NCBI GenBank assembly: GCA_001916005.1
Contig: MNRP01000055.1
Span: forward strand, 82,765-146,764
Source: Clostridium sp. 26_22
Lineage (GTDB): Bacteria; Bacillota; Clostridia; TANB77; CAG-508
Direction of reading: 5' to 3'
Length of the DNA: 64,000 nt
In this document: one piece after another, positions 46,425 through 53,775 of the stretch
Layout: each line of letters starts with the position of its first letter
How positions within the stretch are numbered: the stretch's first letter is position 1
Translations under genes and position numbers: made by a program
Notes under the pieces: model-generated
What the model saw: only the letters and a program-made list of their open reading frames with translations
The model's database searches: none
Told to the model about the DNA's origin: nothing

Positions 46425-46456
46425 AAAAGTCGAATATAAAAAGTATTCGGCTTTTA
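46425..46456. terminator. bidirectional terminator
   Basis: A 12-bp stem with one mismatch or G-T pair (AAAAGTCGAATA with TATTCGGCTTTT) lies between the zinc-ribbon gene and the convergent small gene. Confidence 0.7.
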
Positions 46457-46481
46457 AATTTATAAATCAATATTTTGCAAA

Positions 46482-46760
46482 TCAATAAGGATATCTTTCA
46501 TACAAATATTTAATCAAACTATCAGCATTATCTGTAGTTACATTAATATATACACCTTTATCAAGAGAAACCCACATAACAATATTAAAATCATCAAAAT
46601 TATCAACATAAGCACCAATGATTTCAGCTAGTTCTACAGGATTACTGTATTTATGTTCCCAATTTAAATTATCATTTATATCAAAAGAAGAATTATAAAA
46701 AGAACTCAAAAATTTTTCTAATTCATAAGAATCTTCACTAATTAAATTAACAGAAACCAT
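46482..46760 (-). CDS. conserved hypothetical protein of 92 residues
   Basis: A small soluble protein starting MVSVNLISEDSYELEKFL and ending IKYLYERYPY. It has no membrane segment, and a mixed alpha/beta pattern is suggested. The style of the sequence (LISED, EWEHKYSNP-like NWEHKYSNP, AEIIGAYVDN, WVSLDKGVYINV) is one I associate with a conserved but uncharacterised clostridial family. The ATG at 46760 has AAGGAG 6 bases upstream and is preferred over the GTG three bases earlier. Confidence 0.65.
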   Translation of the reverse strand: MVSVNLISEDSYELEKFLSSFYNSSFDINDNLNWEHKYSNPVELAEIIGAYVDNFDDFNIVMWVSLDKGVYINVTTDNADSLIKYLYERYPY

Positions 46761-46874
46761 CACAATCTCCTTATTAAATCTATAATAATATTATGATAAA
46801 TAATAAAAAAAATATACTAAAGGAATAGTTTTTACAAAAAAGCAAATACTAAAATAAAAAAATGGAGGTATATT

Positions 46875-47810
46875 TTGAAAAAATATCAAAAAATAGCTTA
46901 TATTTTCTTAGTAATATTTGTACTAAGTATAGCTTTTATATTATTTAAATCATATGCAGATATCAATAAAAATGAAGATGAAAAAGAAAAAACAGAAACA
47001 GAAATTCAAAGAATAGAATTAAGTTTTGTAAATATGTTTAATGAATTAAATAACATTAAATTTGAAAACTATAGAATAAATACAAGTCAAATAAATAAAG
47101 AAGATTTAAAAGACAATTCATCAAGCAGTGCATCAGAAACTACTCCATCCTCAGGAAGCTCTTCTTCCTCAGAAAGTTCTTCATCTGGAGATCAGGGAGA
47201 AAGCCAAAAAGAAAATGGAAGTAGCCAAAGTTCAGAAGAATCAAAAGAAAATCAAAATTATGAAATGAAATTATCAGGAGTTTTAACAAATAATAGTGAC
47301 ATAAATTGGGAGAATTTAAAAAATGAAGTTGAAATATTATATTCAGCAATTCCATCACTTACAATTGATTTATATAAAATAAATATAAACAAAGAAAAAA
47401 TAACAAACTTTAATCAAGAATATGATAATTTAATGAAAGCTATAAAAGAAGAAAACAAGCAAAATGCACTAGATGCTTTAGCAAATTTATATAATTACTT
47501 ACCAGATTTTATAGAAAATTCAACAGATGATACAAACAAAAAAATATTAATAAAAACAAAAAATAATATATTTAAAGCTTATAGCTTGTTAGATAAAAAC
47601 GATTGGAATCCAATTACAGAAAATGTGAATTTAGCAAATCAAGAATTTACTAAAATACTTACAAATTCTCAAAGTAGTAATAAAAATCAATATATAATAA
47701 ATAAGGCATATGTTCAAATAAATGAACTTCAAAATTCAACCAAAACTAAAGAAAAAGAAATTTTTTTAATAAAATATAAAAATTTGCTAGAAGAATTAGA
47801 AAATATATGA
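46875..47810 (+). CDS. membrane-anchored protein with serine-rich linker, unknown function
   Basis: The 311-residue protein has an N-terminal transmembrane segment (about 7-26), a short helical part, a low-complexity stretch of Ser, Glu and Gly (about 79-130) and a helical C-terminal domain of about 180 residues with many Asn, Lys and Leu. The layout suggests a surface-exposed or lipoprotein-like domain tethered by a flexible linker, but no lipobox Cys is present. The start is TTG at 46875 with GGAGGT 5 bases upstream. The promoter -10 box of rnpB overlaps its last codons. No family recognised. Confidence 0.7.
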   Translation: MKKYQKIAYIFLVIFVLSIAFILFKSYADINKNEDEKEKTETEIQRIELSFVNMFNELNNIKFENYRINTSQINKEDLKDNSSSSASETTPSSGSSSSSESSSSGDQGESQKENGSSQSSEESKENQNYEMKLSGVLTNNSDINWENLKNEVEILYSAIPSLTIDLYKININKEKITNFNQEYDNLMKAIKEENKQNALDALANLYNYLPDFIENSTDDTNKKILIKTKNNIFKAYSLLDKNDWNPITENVNLANQEFTKILTNSQSSNKNQYIINKAYVQINELQNSTKTKEKEIFLIKYKNLLEELENI

Positions 47811-47824
47811 TATAATACAAAACA

Positions 47825-48170
47825 GAGTAAATTGAATAGTCGCTGGTAAATTCCGAAAGGAATTACGAGAGGAAAGTCCGGGCTCCACAGAGCAAAGATG
47901 CTAGATAACGTCTAGTAGGGGCAACCCTAAGGAAAGTGCAACAGAAAATAACCGCCTTGATTTCAAGGTAAGGATGAAAAGGTGAGGTAAGAGCTCACCG
48001 CCCTTATGGTGACATAGGGGGACAGTGTAAACCCCATCTGGAGCAACACCTAAGAAGAAGATAAAGTCTGCTCGACGCCTTCTGAATTGCGTGGCTTGAG
48101 ATATATAGCAATATATATCCTAGATAAATGACTATTTTTAACGACAGAACCCGGCTTACAGATTTACTCT
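47825..48170 (+). ncRNA. rnpB: RNase P RNA
   Basis: The RNA component of ribonuclease P, which matures tRNA 5' ends. The highly conserved GAGGAAAGTCCGGGCTCCAC (starting about 47869) and the terminal ACAGAACCCGGCTTACAG (about 48144) are both present, and GAGTAAAT at 47825 pairs with ATTTACTC at 48162 to close the P1 helix. The length near 346 nt and the layout look like the common ancestral (A) type. A TATAAT at 47811-47816 is a good -10 box. The RNA ends two bases before the stop codon of the convergent pseudouridine synthase gene. Confidence 0.96.
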
Positions 48171-48171
48171 T

Positions 48172-49047
48172 TTATTTTTTTGTCAATTTTTTAAAATCAT
48201 CAGGCAAATCGCAAACAAAATCCAAATTATTTTTAAAAATTGGATGAGAAAAACAAATATGATAACAATGTAAAGCTTGCCTTTCAATCAAATTAGAATC
48301 AGTACCATACAAAGAATCACCAATAAGAGGATGCCCAACATTACTCATATGAACACGAATTTGATGAGTTCTACCAGTTTCTAAAGAACACTTAACTAAA
48401 CTAAAATTATCAAATTCTTTTAAAACTTCATAATGAGTAATAGAAATTTGCCCATCTTCAGAAATACATCTTTCAATAATACTATTTTCTTTCCTAGCAA
48501 TAGGTAAATTGATAACACCAACTTTATCTGCAAAAATACCATCACAAATAGCCAAATAATCTTTTTTAAATACATTAGACTTCATTTGAGAAATTAAACA
48601 TTCTTGAATATACTCACATTTAGCAAAAATTACTAAACCAGAAGTATTTAAATCTAATCTATTAACAGGTCTAACTTTTTTCTTTAAACCAATAGAGTCA
48701 AAATAAAATCTAACACCATTACATAAAGAATCTGAAAAGTGTAAAACAGATGGATGAGTTGCAATACCAGCAGGTTTATTAACTATTAAAAGCCAATCAT
48801 CTTCAAAAACAATATTTAAATCCATTTCAGTAGGCACAATATTAGAATTATCTTCAGAATAATCAAAATTAATAGTTATAATATCATTAGGAGAGGCTAT
48901 ATTTCTAGTATCACATTCTTTTCCATTAAGAAAAATACAATTATTTTTTACAATTTTATAAAGCAATCTAGAAGATACTTTAAGATTGTTTTGTAATATT
49001 TGATTTATTGTTAAATTCTCATTTTCAACTTTATATTTTAATTTCAT
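48172..49047 (-). CDS. RluA-family 23S rRNA/tRNA pseudouridine synthase
   Basis: The 291-residue protein has an N-terminal S4-like RNA-binding part (KVSSRLLYKIVKNNCIFLNGK) and a catalytic domain with PVNRLDLNTSGL, whose Asp is the nucleophile. It also has VNKPAGIATHPS, LETGRTHQIRVHMSNVGHPLIGDSLYG and the terminal ALHCYHICFSHP. RluD-like enzymes modify helix 69 of 23S rRNA; exact targets cannot be told apart here. The ATG at 49047 has GGAG 7 bases upstream, better than the ATG six bases earlier. Its stop codon abuts the rnpB 3' end. Confidence 0.92.
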   Translation of the reverse strand: MKLKYKVENENLTINQILQNNLKVSSRLLYKIVKNNCIFLNGKECDTRNIASPNDIITINFDYSEDNSNIVPTEMDLNIVFEDDWLLIVNKPAGIATHPSVLHFSDSLCNGVRFYFDSIGLKKKVRPVNRLDLNTSGLVIFAKCEYIQECLISQMKSNVFKKDYLAICDGIFADKVGVINLPIARKENSIIERCISEDGQISITHYEVLKEFDNFSLVKCSLETGRTHQIRVHMSNVGHPLIGDSLYGTDSNLIERQALHCYHICFSHPIFKNNLDFVCDLPDDFKKLTKK

Positions 49048-49193
49048 AAACATACTCCATTTAATTTGATATTAACATTTTATCATATATCTTTAGCAAA
49101 ATAAAGAAGCAAGTACTTGATATTAAAAATGTGTTATACTAAAAGATGAAAATTTACTAAAATATTGCAAAATAAAAAAACAAAGAATAATCA

Positions 49194-49231
49194 AGCCCTA
49201 ATATTAAAAATAAAAGTTTAATATTAGGGCT
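49194..49231. terminator. 15-bp palindromic hairpin in the rluA-family/trmB intergenic region
   Basis: AGCCCTAATATTAAA pairs perfectly with its complement 8 bases downstream. The following AATTTTATATTT is only partly T-rich, so it is a hairpin of uncertain function between two divergent genes. The rest of this 290-bp gap has no other gene. Confidence 0.5.
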
Positions 49232-49274
49232 AATTTTATATTTGGATTTATATATAATATTTTAAAAAAACACC

Positions 49275-49303
49275 TTTACAATTAAAAAAATTATGTGTAT
49301 AAT
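49275..49303 (+). promoter_or_regulatory. sigma-A type promoter of trmB
   Basis: TTTACA (49275-49280) and TATAAT (49298-49303) with 17-bp spacing, 39 bp before the trmB start. Confidence 0.75.
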
Positions 49304-49341
49304 TCAAATAGCAAAAACAATAAAATAAGGAGCAAAAAAGC

Positions 49342-50034
49342 ATGAGGATAAGATACAAAAAATGGGCAAGACCAGAACTAGAAGCAAGTAAATTTTACAT
49401 AGATGAACCAGAAAAAATGAAAGGAAAATGGAAAACATTTTTCAAAAATCCAAACAACCCACTACACATAGAACTAGGATGTGGAAAAGGACAATTTATC
49501 TCAAACCTAGCATCAGAAAACTTAGACAAAAATTATATAGCAATAGACTTAATAGATGCAATGTTAGGACTTGCAAAAAGAAATGTAGAACAAGTATATG
49601 CAGAAAAAAACATAAAACCAGAAAACATAGTATTAACAAGATATGACATAGAGCGAATACTACAAATACTAGACAAAGAAGATAAAATAGAAAGAATATA
49701 TATCAACTTCTGTAATCCATGGCCAAAAGGAAAACATAGAAAGAAGAGACTAACACATACAAGACAACTAGAAAAATACAAACAATTTTTAACACCAAAT
49801 GGAGAAATATACTTTAAAACAGATGATGATGATTTATTCAATTCAACATTACTATATTTAGAAGAAACAGGATTTGAAGTTAAAGCAAAAACATATGACT
49901 TACACCAAGAACCAATTTTTGAACATAATATAGAAACAGAACATGAAAAAATGTTTACAGAACAAGGAATAAAAATAAAAGCATTAATAGCGCAAAATAC
50001 AAGTAAAAATGAAAAGCAGGTGAGTAATACATAA
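49342..50034 (+). CDS. trmB: tRNA (guanine-N7-)-methyltransferase
   Basis: TrmB methylates G46 in the variable loop of tRNA using SAM. The 230-residue protein starts MRIRYKKWARPELEAS, has the SAM-binding HIELGCGKGQF (about 47-57), YIAIDLIDAM, the catalytic-region FCNPWPKGKHRKKRLTH and the late EHEKMFTEQG, all standard for the family. GGAG precedes the ATG. Its stop codon overlaps the start of the next gene in a TAATG arrangement. Confidence 0.96.
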   Translation: MRIRYKKWARPELEASKFYIDEPEKMKGKWKTFFKNPNNPLHIELGCGKGQFISNLASENLDKNYIAIDLIDAMLGLAKRNVEQVYAEKNIKPENIVLTRYDIERILQILDKEDKIERIYINFCNPWPKGKHRKKRLTHTRQLEKYKQFLTPNGEIYFKTDDDDLFNSTLLYLEETGFEVKAKTYDLHQEPIFEHNIETEHEKMFTEQGIKIKALIAQNTSKNEKQVSNT

Positions 50035-50555
50035 TGGAAGCAAAAGATGTTACAGAAATGAAACAAAATAGAAATTCAAGAGAATATGTATTAGAAGCGG
50101 TTAGAAAAAAAGGAAAACTTTTAGAATTTGCTGCCCCTGAATTTCAAGATGATGAAGAAGTAGTAAAAACAGCATTAACACAAGATGGCGAAGCAATGGA
50201 ATTTGTAAGTAAAAGATTAAGAAATAATAAAGAGCTGGTTTTATTAGCAATAAATGGAGCACCATGGACTGCTTGTTATGCATCAGAAGCATTAAAAGCA
50301 GATAAAGAAGTAATAATGGAAAGTGTTAAAACATATGGGCAAACTTTATATTATGCAAGTGAAAGACTAAGAGATGATAGAGAAGTAGTAAAAACAGCGA
50401 TAGAAAATAAGGGATTAATAATAAAATATGCAAGTTTAAGATTAAGAAGTGATAAAGAATTAGCAGAAATAGCAATAAAACAAGATAAAAGAGCATATTT
50501 ATTCTTAAGCAAAGAATTAAAACAAGACGAAGATATAAAAAAATTAATAAGCTAA
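50034..50555 (+). CDS. DUF4116 repeat protein
   Basis: A 173-residue helical protein made of about five repeats of 25 residues, each with a pattern like REVVKTAIENKG-LIIKYASLRLRSDKE. This is the DUF4116 repeat (PF13475). No catalytic motif or membrane segment is seen. The function of the repeat is unknown, though it may act as a protein-interaction scaffold. Translation is coupled to trmB by a one-base overlap. Confidence 0.82.
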   Translation: MEAKDVTEMKQNRNSREYVLEAVRKKGKLLEFAAPEFQDDEEVVKTALTQDGEAMEFVSKRLRNNKELVLLAINGAPWTACYASEALKADKEVIMESVKTYGQTLYYASERLRDDREVVKTAIENKGLIIKYASLRLRSDKELAEIAIKQDKRAYLFLSKELKQDEDIKKLIS

Positions 50556-50577
50556 AGAGAACAAGGGAGGATTTAAA

Positions 50578-51723
50578 ATGATAAAAAAAGTAGCTATATT
50601 AGCAAATGGAGGAGATGTAGCAGGATTTAATGCTGTTATTAGAGGAATTGTAAAAACAGCAGAAAATAGTGATGTAGAATGTTACGGATTTATTGATGGT
50701 TATAATGGACTATTAAAAAATGAGTATGTAAAACTAAGTACAGCAGAAGAAGGAAATGCAAAAGGAATTTTACCAAAGGGTGGTTCAATTATAGGTTCAT
50801 CAACAAATGCAAATGTATTTAATTATAAAGTAGTAAAAGAAGATGGAACTGTAGAATATCAAGATTTGTCAGATAAATGTGTTCAAAATATTAAAAATGA
50901 TGGATTTGATTGTGTATTCACATTAGGTGGAGATGGTACTCAAAAATCAGCAAGAGATTTTTCATTAAAAGGAGTAAATGTAATTGGTGTACCAAAAACA
51001 ATAGATAATGATGTTGCATGTACAGAAATAACATTTGGGTATAATACAGCTGTATCTGTTGCAATGGAAGCACTTGATAGACTTCATACAACAGGAGAAA
51101 CACATCATAGAATAATGGTTCTAGAAGTAATGGGAAGATATGCTGGATGGATTGCATTAGAATCAGCAATAGCAGGTGGTGCAGATGTTGCATTAATTCC
51201 AGAAATTCCATATGATATAAATAAAGTTGCAGAAAAAATAAAAAATAGACAAAAAAGAGGTAAAAACTTCAGTGTTGTAGTTGTTGCAGAAGGTGCAAAA
51301 CCAATAGGTGGAGATATAACAGTAGAAAATGAAAGAGATAACGGAAAAGGTGTAGACAACACAAAGCTTGGAGGAGTAGGTCCAATAGTTGCAAAACAAT
51401 TACAAGAATTAACAGGATTAGAAGCAAGAAACACAACTTTAGGATATATGCAAAGGGGAGGAACACCAACAGCATTTGATAGAGTTTTATCAACAAAATA
51501 TGGTGCAAAAGCAATGCAATTAGCATTAGAAGAAAAATTTGGAGTATTAACAGTTATAAAAAATAACAAATTGGATTATGTATCATTAGAAGATGTTGTT
51601 GGAGAAAACAAAGAAATAGGAGCTGTTTCAGGAAATACAGCAGTAAGTAACCAAAGAAAAGTAACAATGGATGATGATTTAGTAAAAACAGCAAGAAGTA
51701 TAGGAATTAACTTAGGAGACTAA
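50578..51723 (+). CDS. pfkA: 6-phosphofructokinase, group with Gly104/Lys124-type signature
   Basis: The 381-residue enzyme phosphorylates fructose-6-phosphate at C1. FTLGGDGTQKSA has Gly at the position that is Gly in ATP enzymes and Asp in pyrophosphate enzymes, while GVPKTIDNDV has Lys at the position that is Gly in classic ATP enzymes and Lys in pyrophosphate enzymes. This mixed pattern is found in the long group III type PFKs. VMGRYAGW, PEIPYD and LGYMQRGGTPTAFDR complete the substrate site. The Gly argues for ATP use, but the phosphoryl donor is not certain. GGGAGG precedes the ATG. Confidence 0.93.
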   Translation: MIKKVAILANGGDVAGFNAVIRGIVKTAENSDVECYGFIDGYNGLLKNEYVKLSTAEEGNAKGILPKGGSIIGSSTNANVFNYKVVKEDGTVEYQDLSDKCVQNIKNDGFDCVFTLGGDGTQKSARDFSLKGVNVIGVPKTIDNDVACTEITFGYNTAVSVAMEALDRLHTTGETHHRIMVLEVMGRYAGWIALESAIAGGADVALIPEIPYDINKVAEKIKNRQKRGKNFSVVVVAEGAKPIGGDITVENERDNGKGVDNTKLGGVGPIVAKQLQELTGLEARNTTLGYMQRGGTPTAFDRVLSTKYGAKAMQLALEEKFGVLTVIKNNKLDYVSLEDVVGENKEIGAVSGNTAVSNQRKVTMDDDLVKTARSIGINLGD

Positions 51724-51755
51724 TTAAAAATAAAATTTAGGAGGTACAAAAGAAC

Positions 51756-52427
51756 ATGAAAGATAATAAACTTAAAAAACCAATGATAATTATTGGAATA
51801 ATTATATTAGTAGTTGTAATTATTGGAGTAATAATATTTGCTATATCTAGTAAAAATAAAACAAACAAAACAGAACAAACAGAATCTGTGGAGATACAAA
51901 AAAATTATGAAAAAATAGCAAATTCAAAAGAAATAACATTTACAACAACATTAGATGAGAACAATAAAGAAACAATAGTAATAAAAGATGACCAAGCATA
52001 TAAAGAAACAACAAGAAATGGAGTAACTTACAAATATATAGTAAAAGGAAATGACACATATTTTGTAGATGATAGTAATAAAACATATTACACATACAAA
52101 AATAATACAGAAATATCAACAGAAATCCAACAAAAATTATCAAAGTTAAAAGAAATGTCAAGTAACACTGGAAAAGAAAAAGTAAATGGTAAAAATTATC
52201 AATATGAAGAATTTGAAAAATACCAAGACTTTTTAATAAATAACAAAATAGCAGTGACAGATTTAACAAAAGCAAAAACAAGGATATACTATGATAACGA
52301 TAAAATCGTTTATATAAAAACAATTGCAGGAGATGAAGAAGAATTATTAAAAGTAGACATCTCATATGGCACTGTGAAAAATGATTACTTTAATATTCCT
52401 AGCGAATATAAAGATGGGAATATGTAA
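51756..52427 (+). CDS. membrane-anchored extracytoplasmic protein, unknown
   Basis: A 223-residue protein with a basic N-terminus, a strongly hydrophobic segment (about 10-31) and a polar extracellular domain rich in Thr, Lys, Asn and Tyr that looks beta-stranded (EITFTTTLDENNKETIVIKDDQAYKE-like alternation). No lipobox Cys or enzyme motif was found. TAGGAGGT precedes the ATG. It lies between pfkA and an alcohol dehydrogenase gene without an obvious functional link. I do not recognise a family. Confidence 0.7.
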   Translation: MKDNKLKKPMIIIGIIILVVVIIGVIIFAISSKNKTNKTEQTESVEIQKNYEKIANSKEITFTTTLDENNKETIVIKDDQAYKETTRNGVTYKYIVKGNDTYFVDDSNKTYYTYKNNTEISTEIQQKLSKLKEMSSNTGKEKVNGKNYQYEEFEKYQDFLINNKIAVTDLTKAKTRIYYDNDKIVYIKTIAGDEEELLKVDISYGTVKNDYFNIPSEYKDGNM

Positions 52428-52459
52428 TAATAAATATTTATATAAAGGAGGAATGTAAA

Positions 52460-53620
52460 ATGGCAATAAAATTTGTCTTAAATGAAACATCTTATTTTGG
52501 AAAGGAAGCAAGAGGAGCTTTAGCAGAAGAAATAACAAAAAGAAAATTTAAAAAAGTATTTTTAGTAAGTGATAAATCACTAGTTAACGCAGGTGTAACT
52601 GCAAAAGTTGAGGAAATATTCAAAAATGCAAACATAGATTATACATTATATGATGAAATAAAACCAAACCCAACTATAAAAAATGTAACAGATGGTGTAG
52701 AGGCTTGTAAAGCATCAGGAGCTGATGTTATTGTAACAGTTGGTGGTGGTTCAAGTATGGACACAGCAAAAGGTATATCAATAGTAATGACAAACCCAGA
52801 TAGAGCTGATATAAAATCTTTAAATGGAGCATCAAATACAGTTAATAGAGGAATGCCAGTAATAGCACTTCCAACAACAGCAGGAACAGCATCTGAAGTT
52901 ACAATAAACTATGTAATAACAGATGAAGATAGAAAAATAAAAATGGTATGTGTAGATCCAAATGATATTCCAATAGTAGCAATAATAGATTCAGATTTAA
53001 TGGCATCAATGCCAAAAACACTTGCTGCTGCAACAGGAATGGATGCATTAACACATGCAGTAGAAGGGTATATAACAAAAGCTCATAATGAAATATCAGA
53101 TATGTTCCATATGCAAGCTATAAAAATGATATTTAAATATTTACCAGCAGCAGTAAACGACAAGGATGAAAAAGCAATTGAAATGATGGGAATGGCTCAA
53201 TACATTGCAGGAATGGGATTCTCAAATGTTGGATTAGGAATAGTTCACTCAATGGCTCACCAATTAGGAGCAGTATATGACACACCACACGGAATTGCAA
53301 ATGCAATGTTATTACCAACAGTTATGAGATTTAATGGTGCAAATCCAGAAACAGCACAAAGATTTAGAGAAATCTTATGCCAAATCGGAAGACCAGATGC
53401 AGAACATTTAAACGACCAAGATGTTATAAATACTTTTGTATGGATGATAAGTGAATTATCAAAAGCAGTAGGAATTACACAAACAATAAAAGATTATGGA
53501 GCAAAAGAAGAAGATTTCGAAATGCTAGCAGATAAAGCTATGGAAGACCCATGTAAACCAGGAAATCCAAGAGAAGTTAGTAAAGAAGATTTTATAAATT
53601 TATATAGACAAGCTATGTAA
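52460..53620 (+). CDS. iron-containing alcohol dehydrogenase, lactaldehyde reductase-like
   Basis: A 386-residue group III alcohol dehydrogenase. The NAD-binding VGGGSSMDTAKG (about 95-106), LPTTAGTASEVT, and the metal-binding GMDALTHAVEGY (Asp, His) and VHSMAHQLGAVYDTPHG (two His) are complete. Length and style are near FucO-type lactaldehyde/1,2-propanediol oxidoreductases, but ethanol or butanol activity cannot be excluded. It probably recycles NADH during fermentation. AAAGGAGG precedes the ATG and a terminator follows directly. Confidence 0.92.
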   Translation: MAIKFVLNETSYFGKEARGALAEEITKRKFKKVFLVSDKSLVNAGVTAKVEEIFKNANIDYTLYDEIKPNPTIKNVTDGVEACKASGADVIVTVGGGSSMDTAKGISIVMTNPDRADIKSLNGASNTVNRGMPVIALPTTAGTASEVTINYVITDEDRKIKMVCVDPNDIPIVAIIDSDLMASMPKTLAAATGMDALTHAVEGYITKAHNEISDMFHMQAIKMIFKYLPAAVNDKDEKAIEMMGMAQYIAGMGFSNVGLGIVHSMAHQLGAVYDTPHGIANAMLLPTVMRFNGANPETAQRFREILCQIGRPDAEHLNDQDVINTFVWMISELSKAVGITQTIKDYGAKEEDFEMLADKAMEDPCKPGNPREVSKEDFINLYRQAM

Positions 53621-53623
53621 TAA

Positions 53624-53667
53624 TAAAAGGTATGAAAAGAATATTAATCTTTTTATACCTTTTTTAT
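53624..53667 (+). terminator. intrinsic terminator after the alcohol dehydrogenase gene
   Basis: AAAAGGTATGAAAAGA pairs with TCTTTTTATACCTTTT across a 7-base loop and runs into a T tract. Confidence 0.85.
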
Positions 53668-53728
53668 ATTGTAAAGTAATAAAAATGCAGTAGTTTCTAA
53701 ATATACGTCACTAAATAGACATAAAGTG

Positions 53729-53757
53729 TTGCGATAATTACTAAAACATGGTATAAT
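53729..53757 (+). promoter_or_regulatory. sigma-A type promoter of the Wzz-kinase fusion gene
   Basis: TTGCGA (53729-53734) and TATAAT (53752-53757) with 17-bp spacing, 18 bp before the ATG. The leader is short and the ribosome-binding site is AGGTGAT. Confidence 0.65.
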
Positions 53758-53775
53758 TAGAAATAGGTGATGTAA

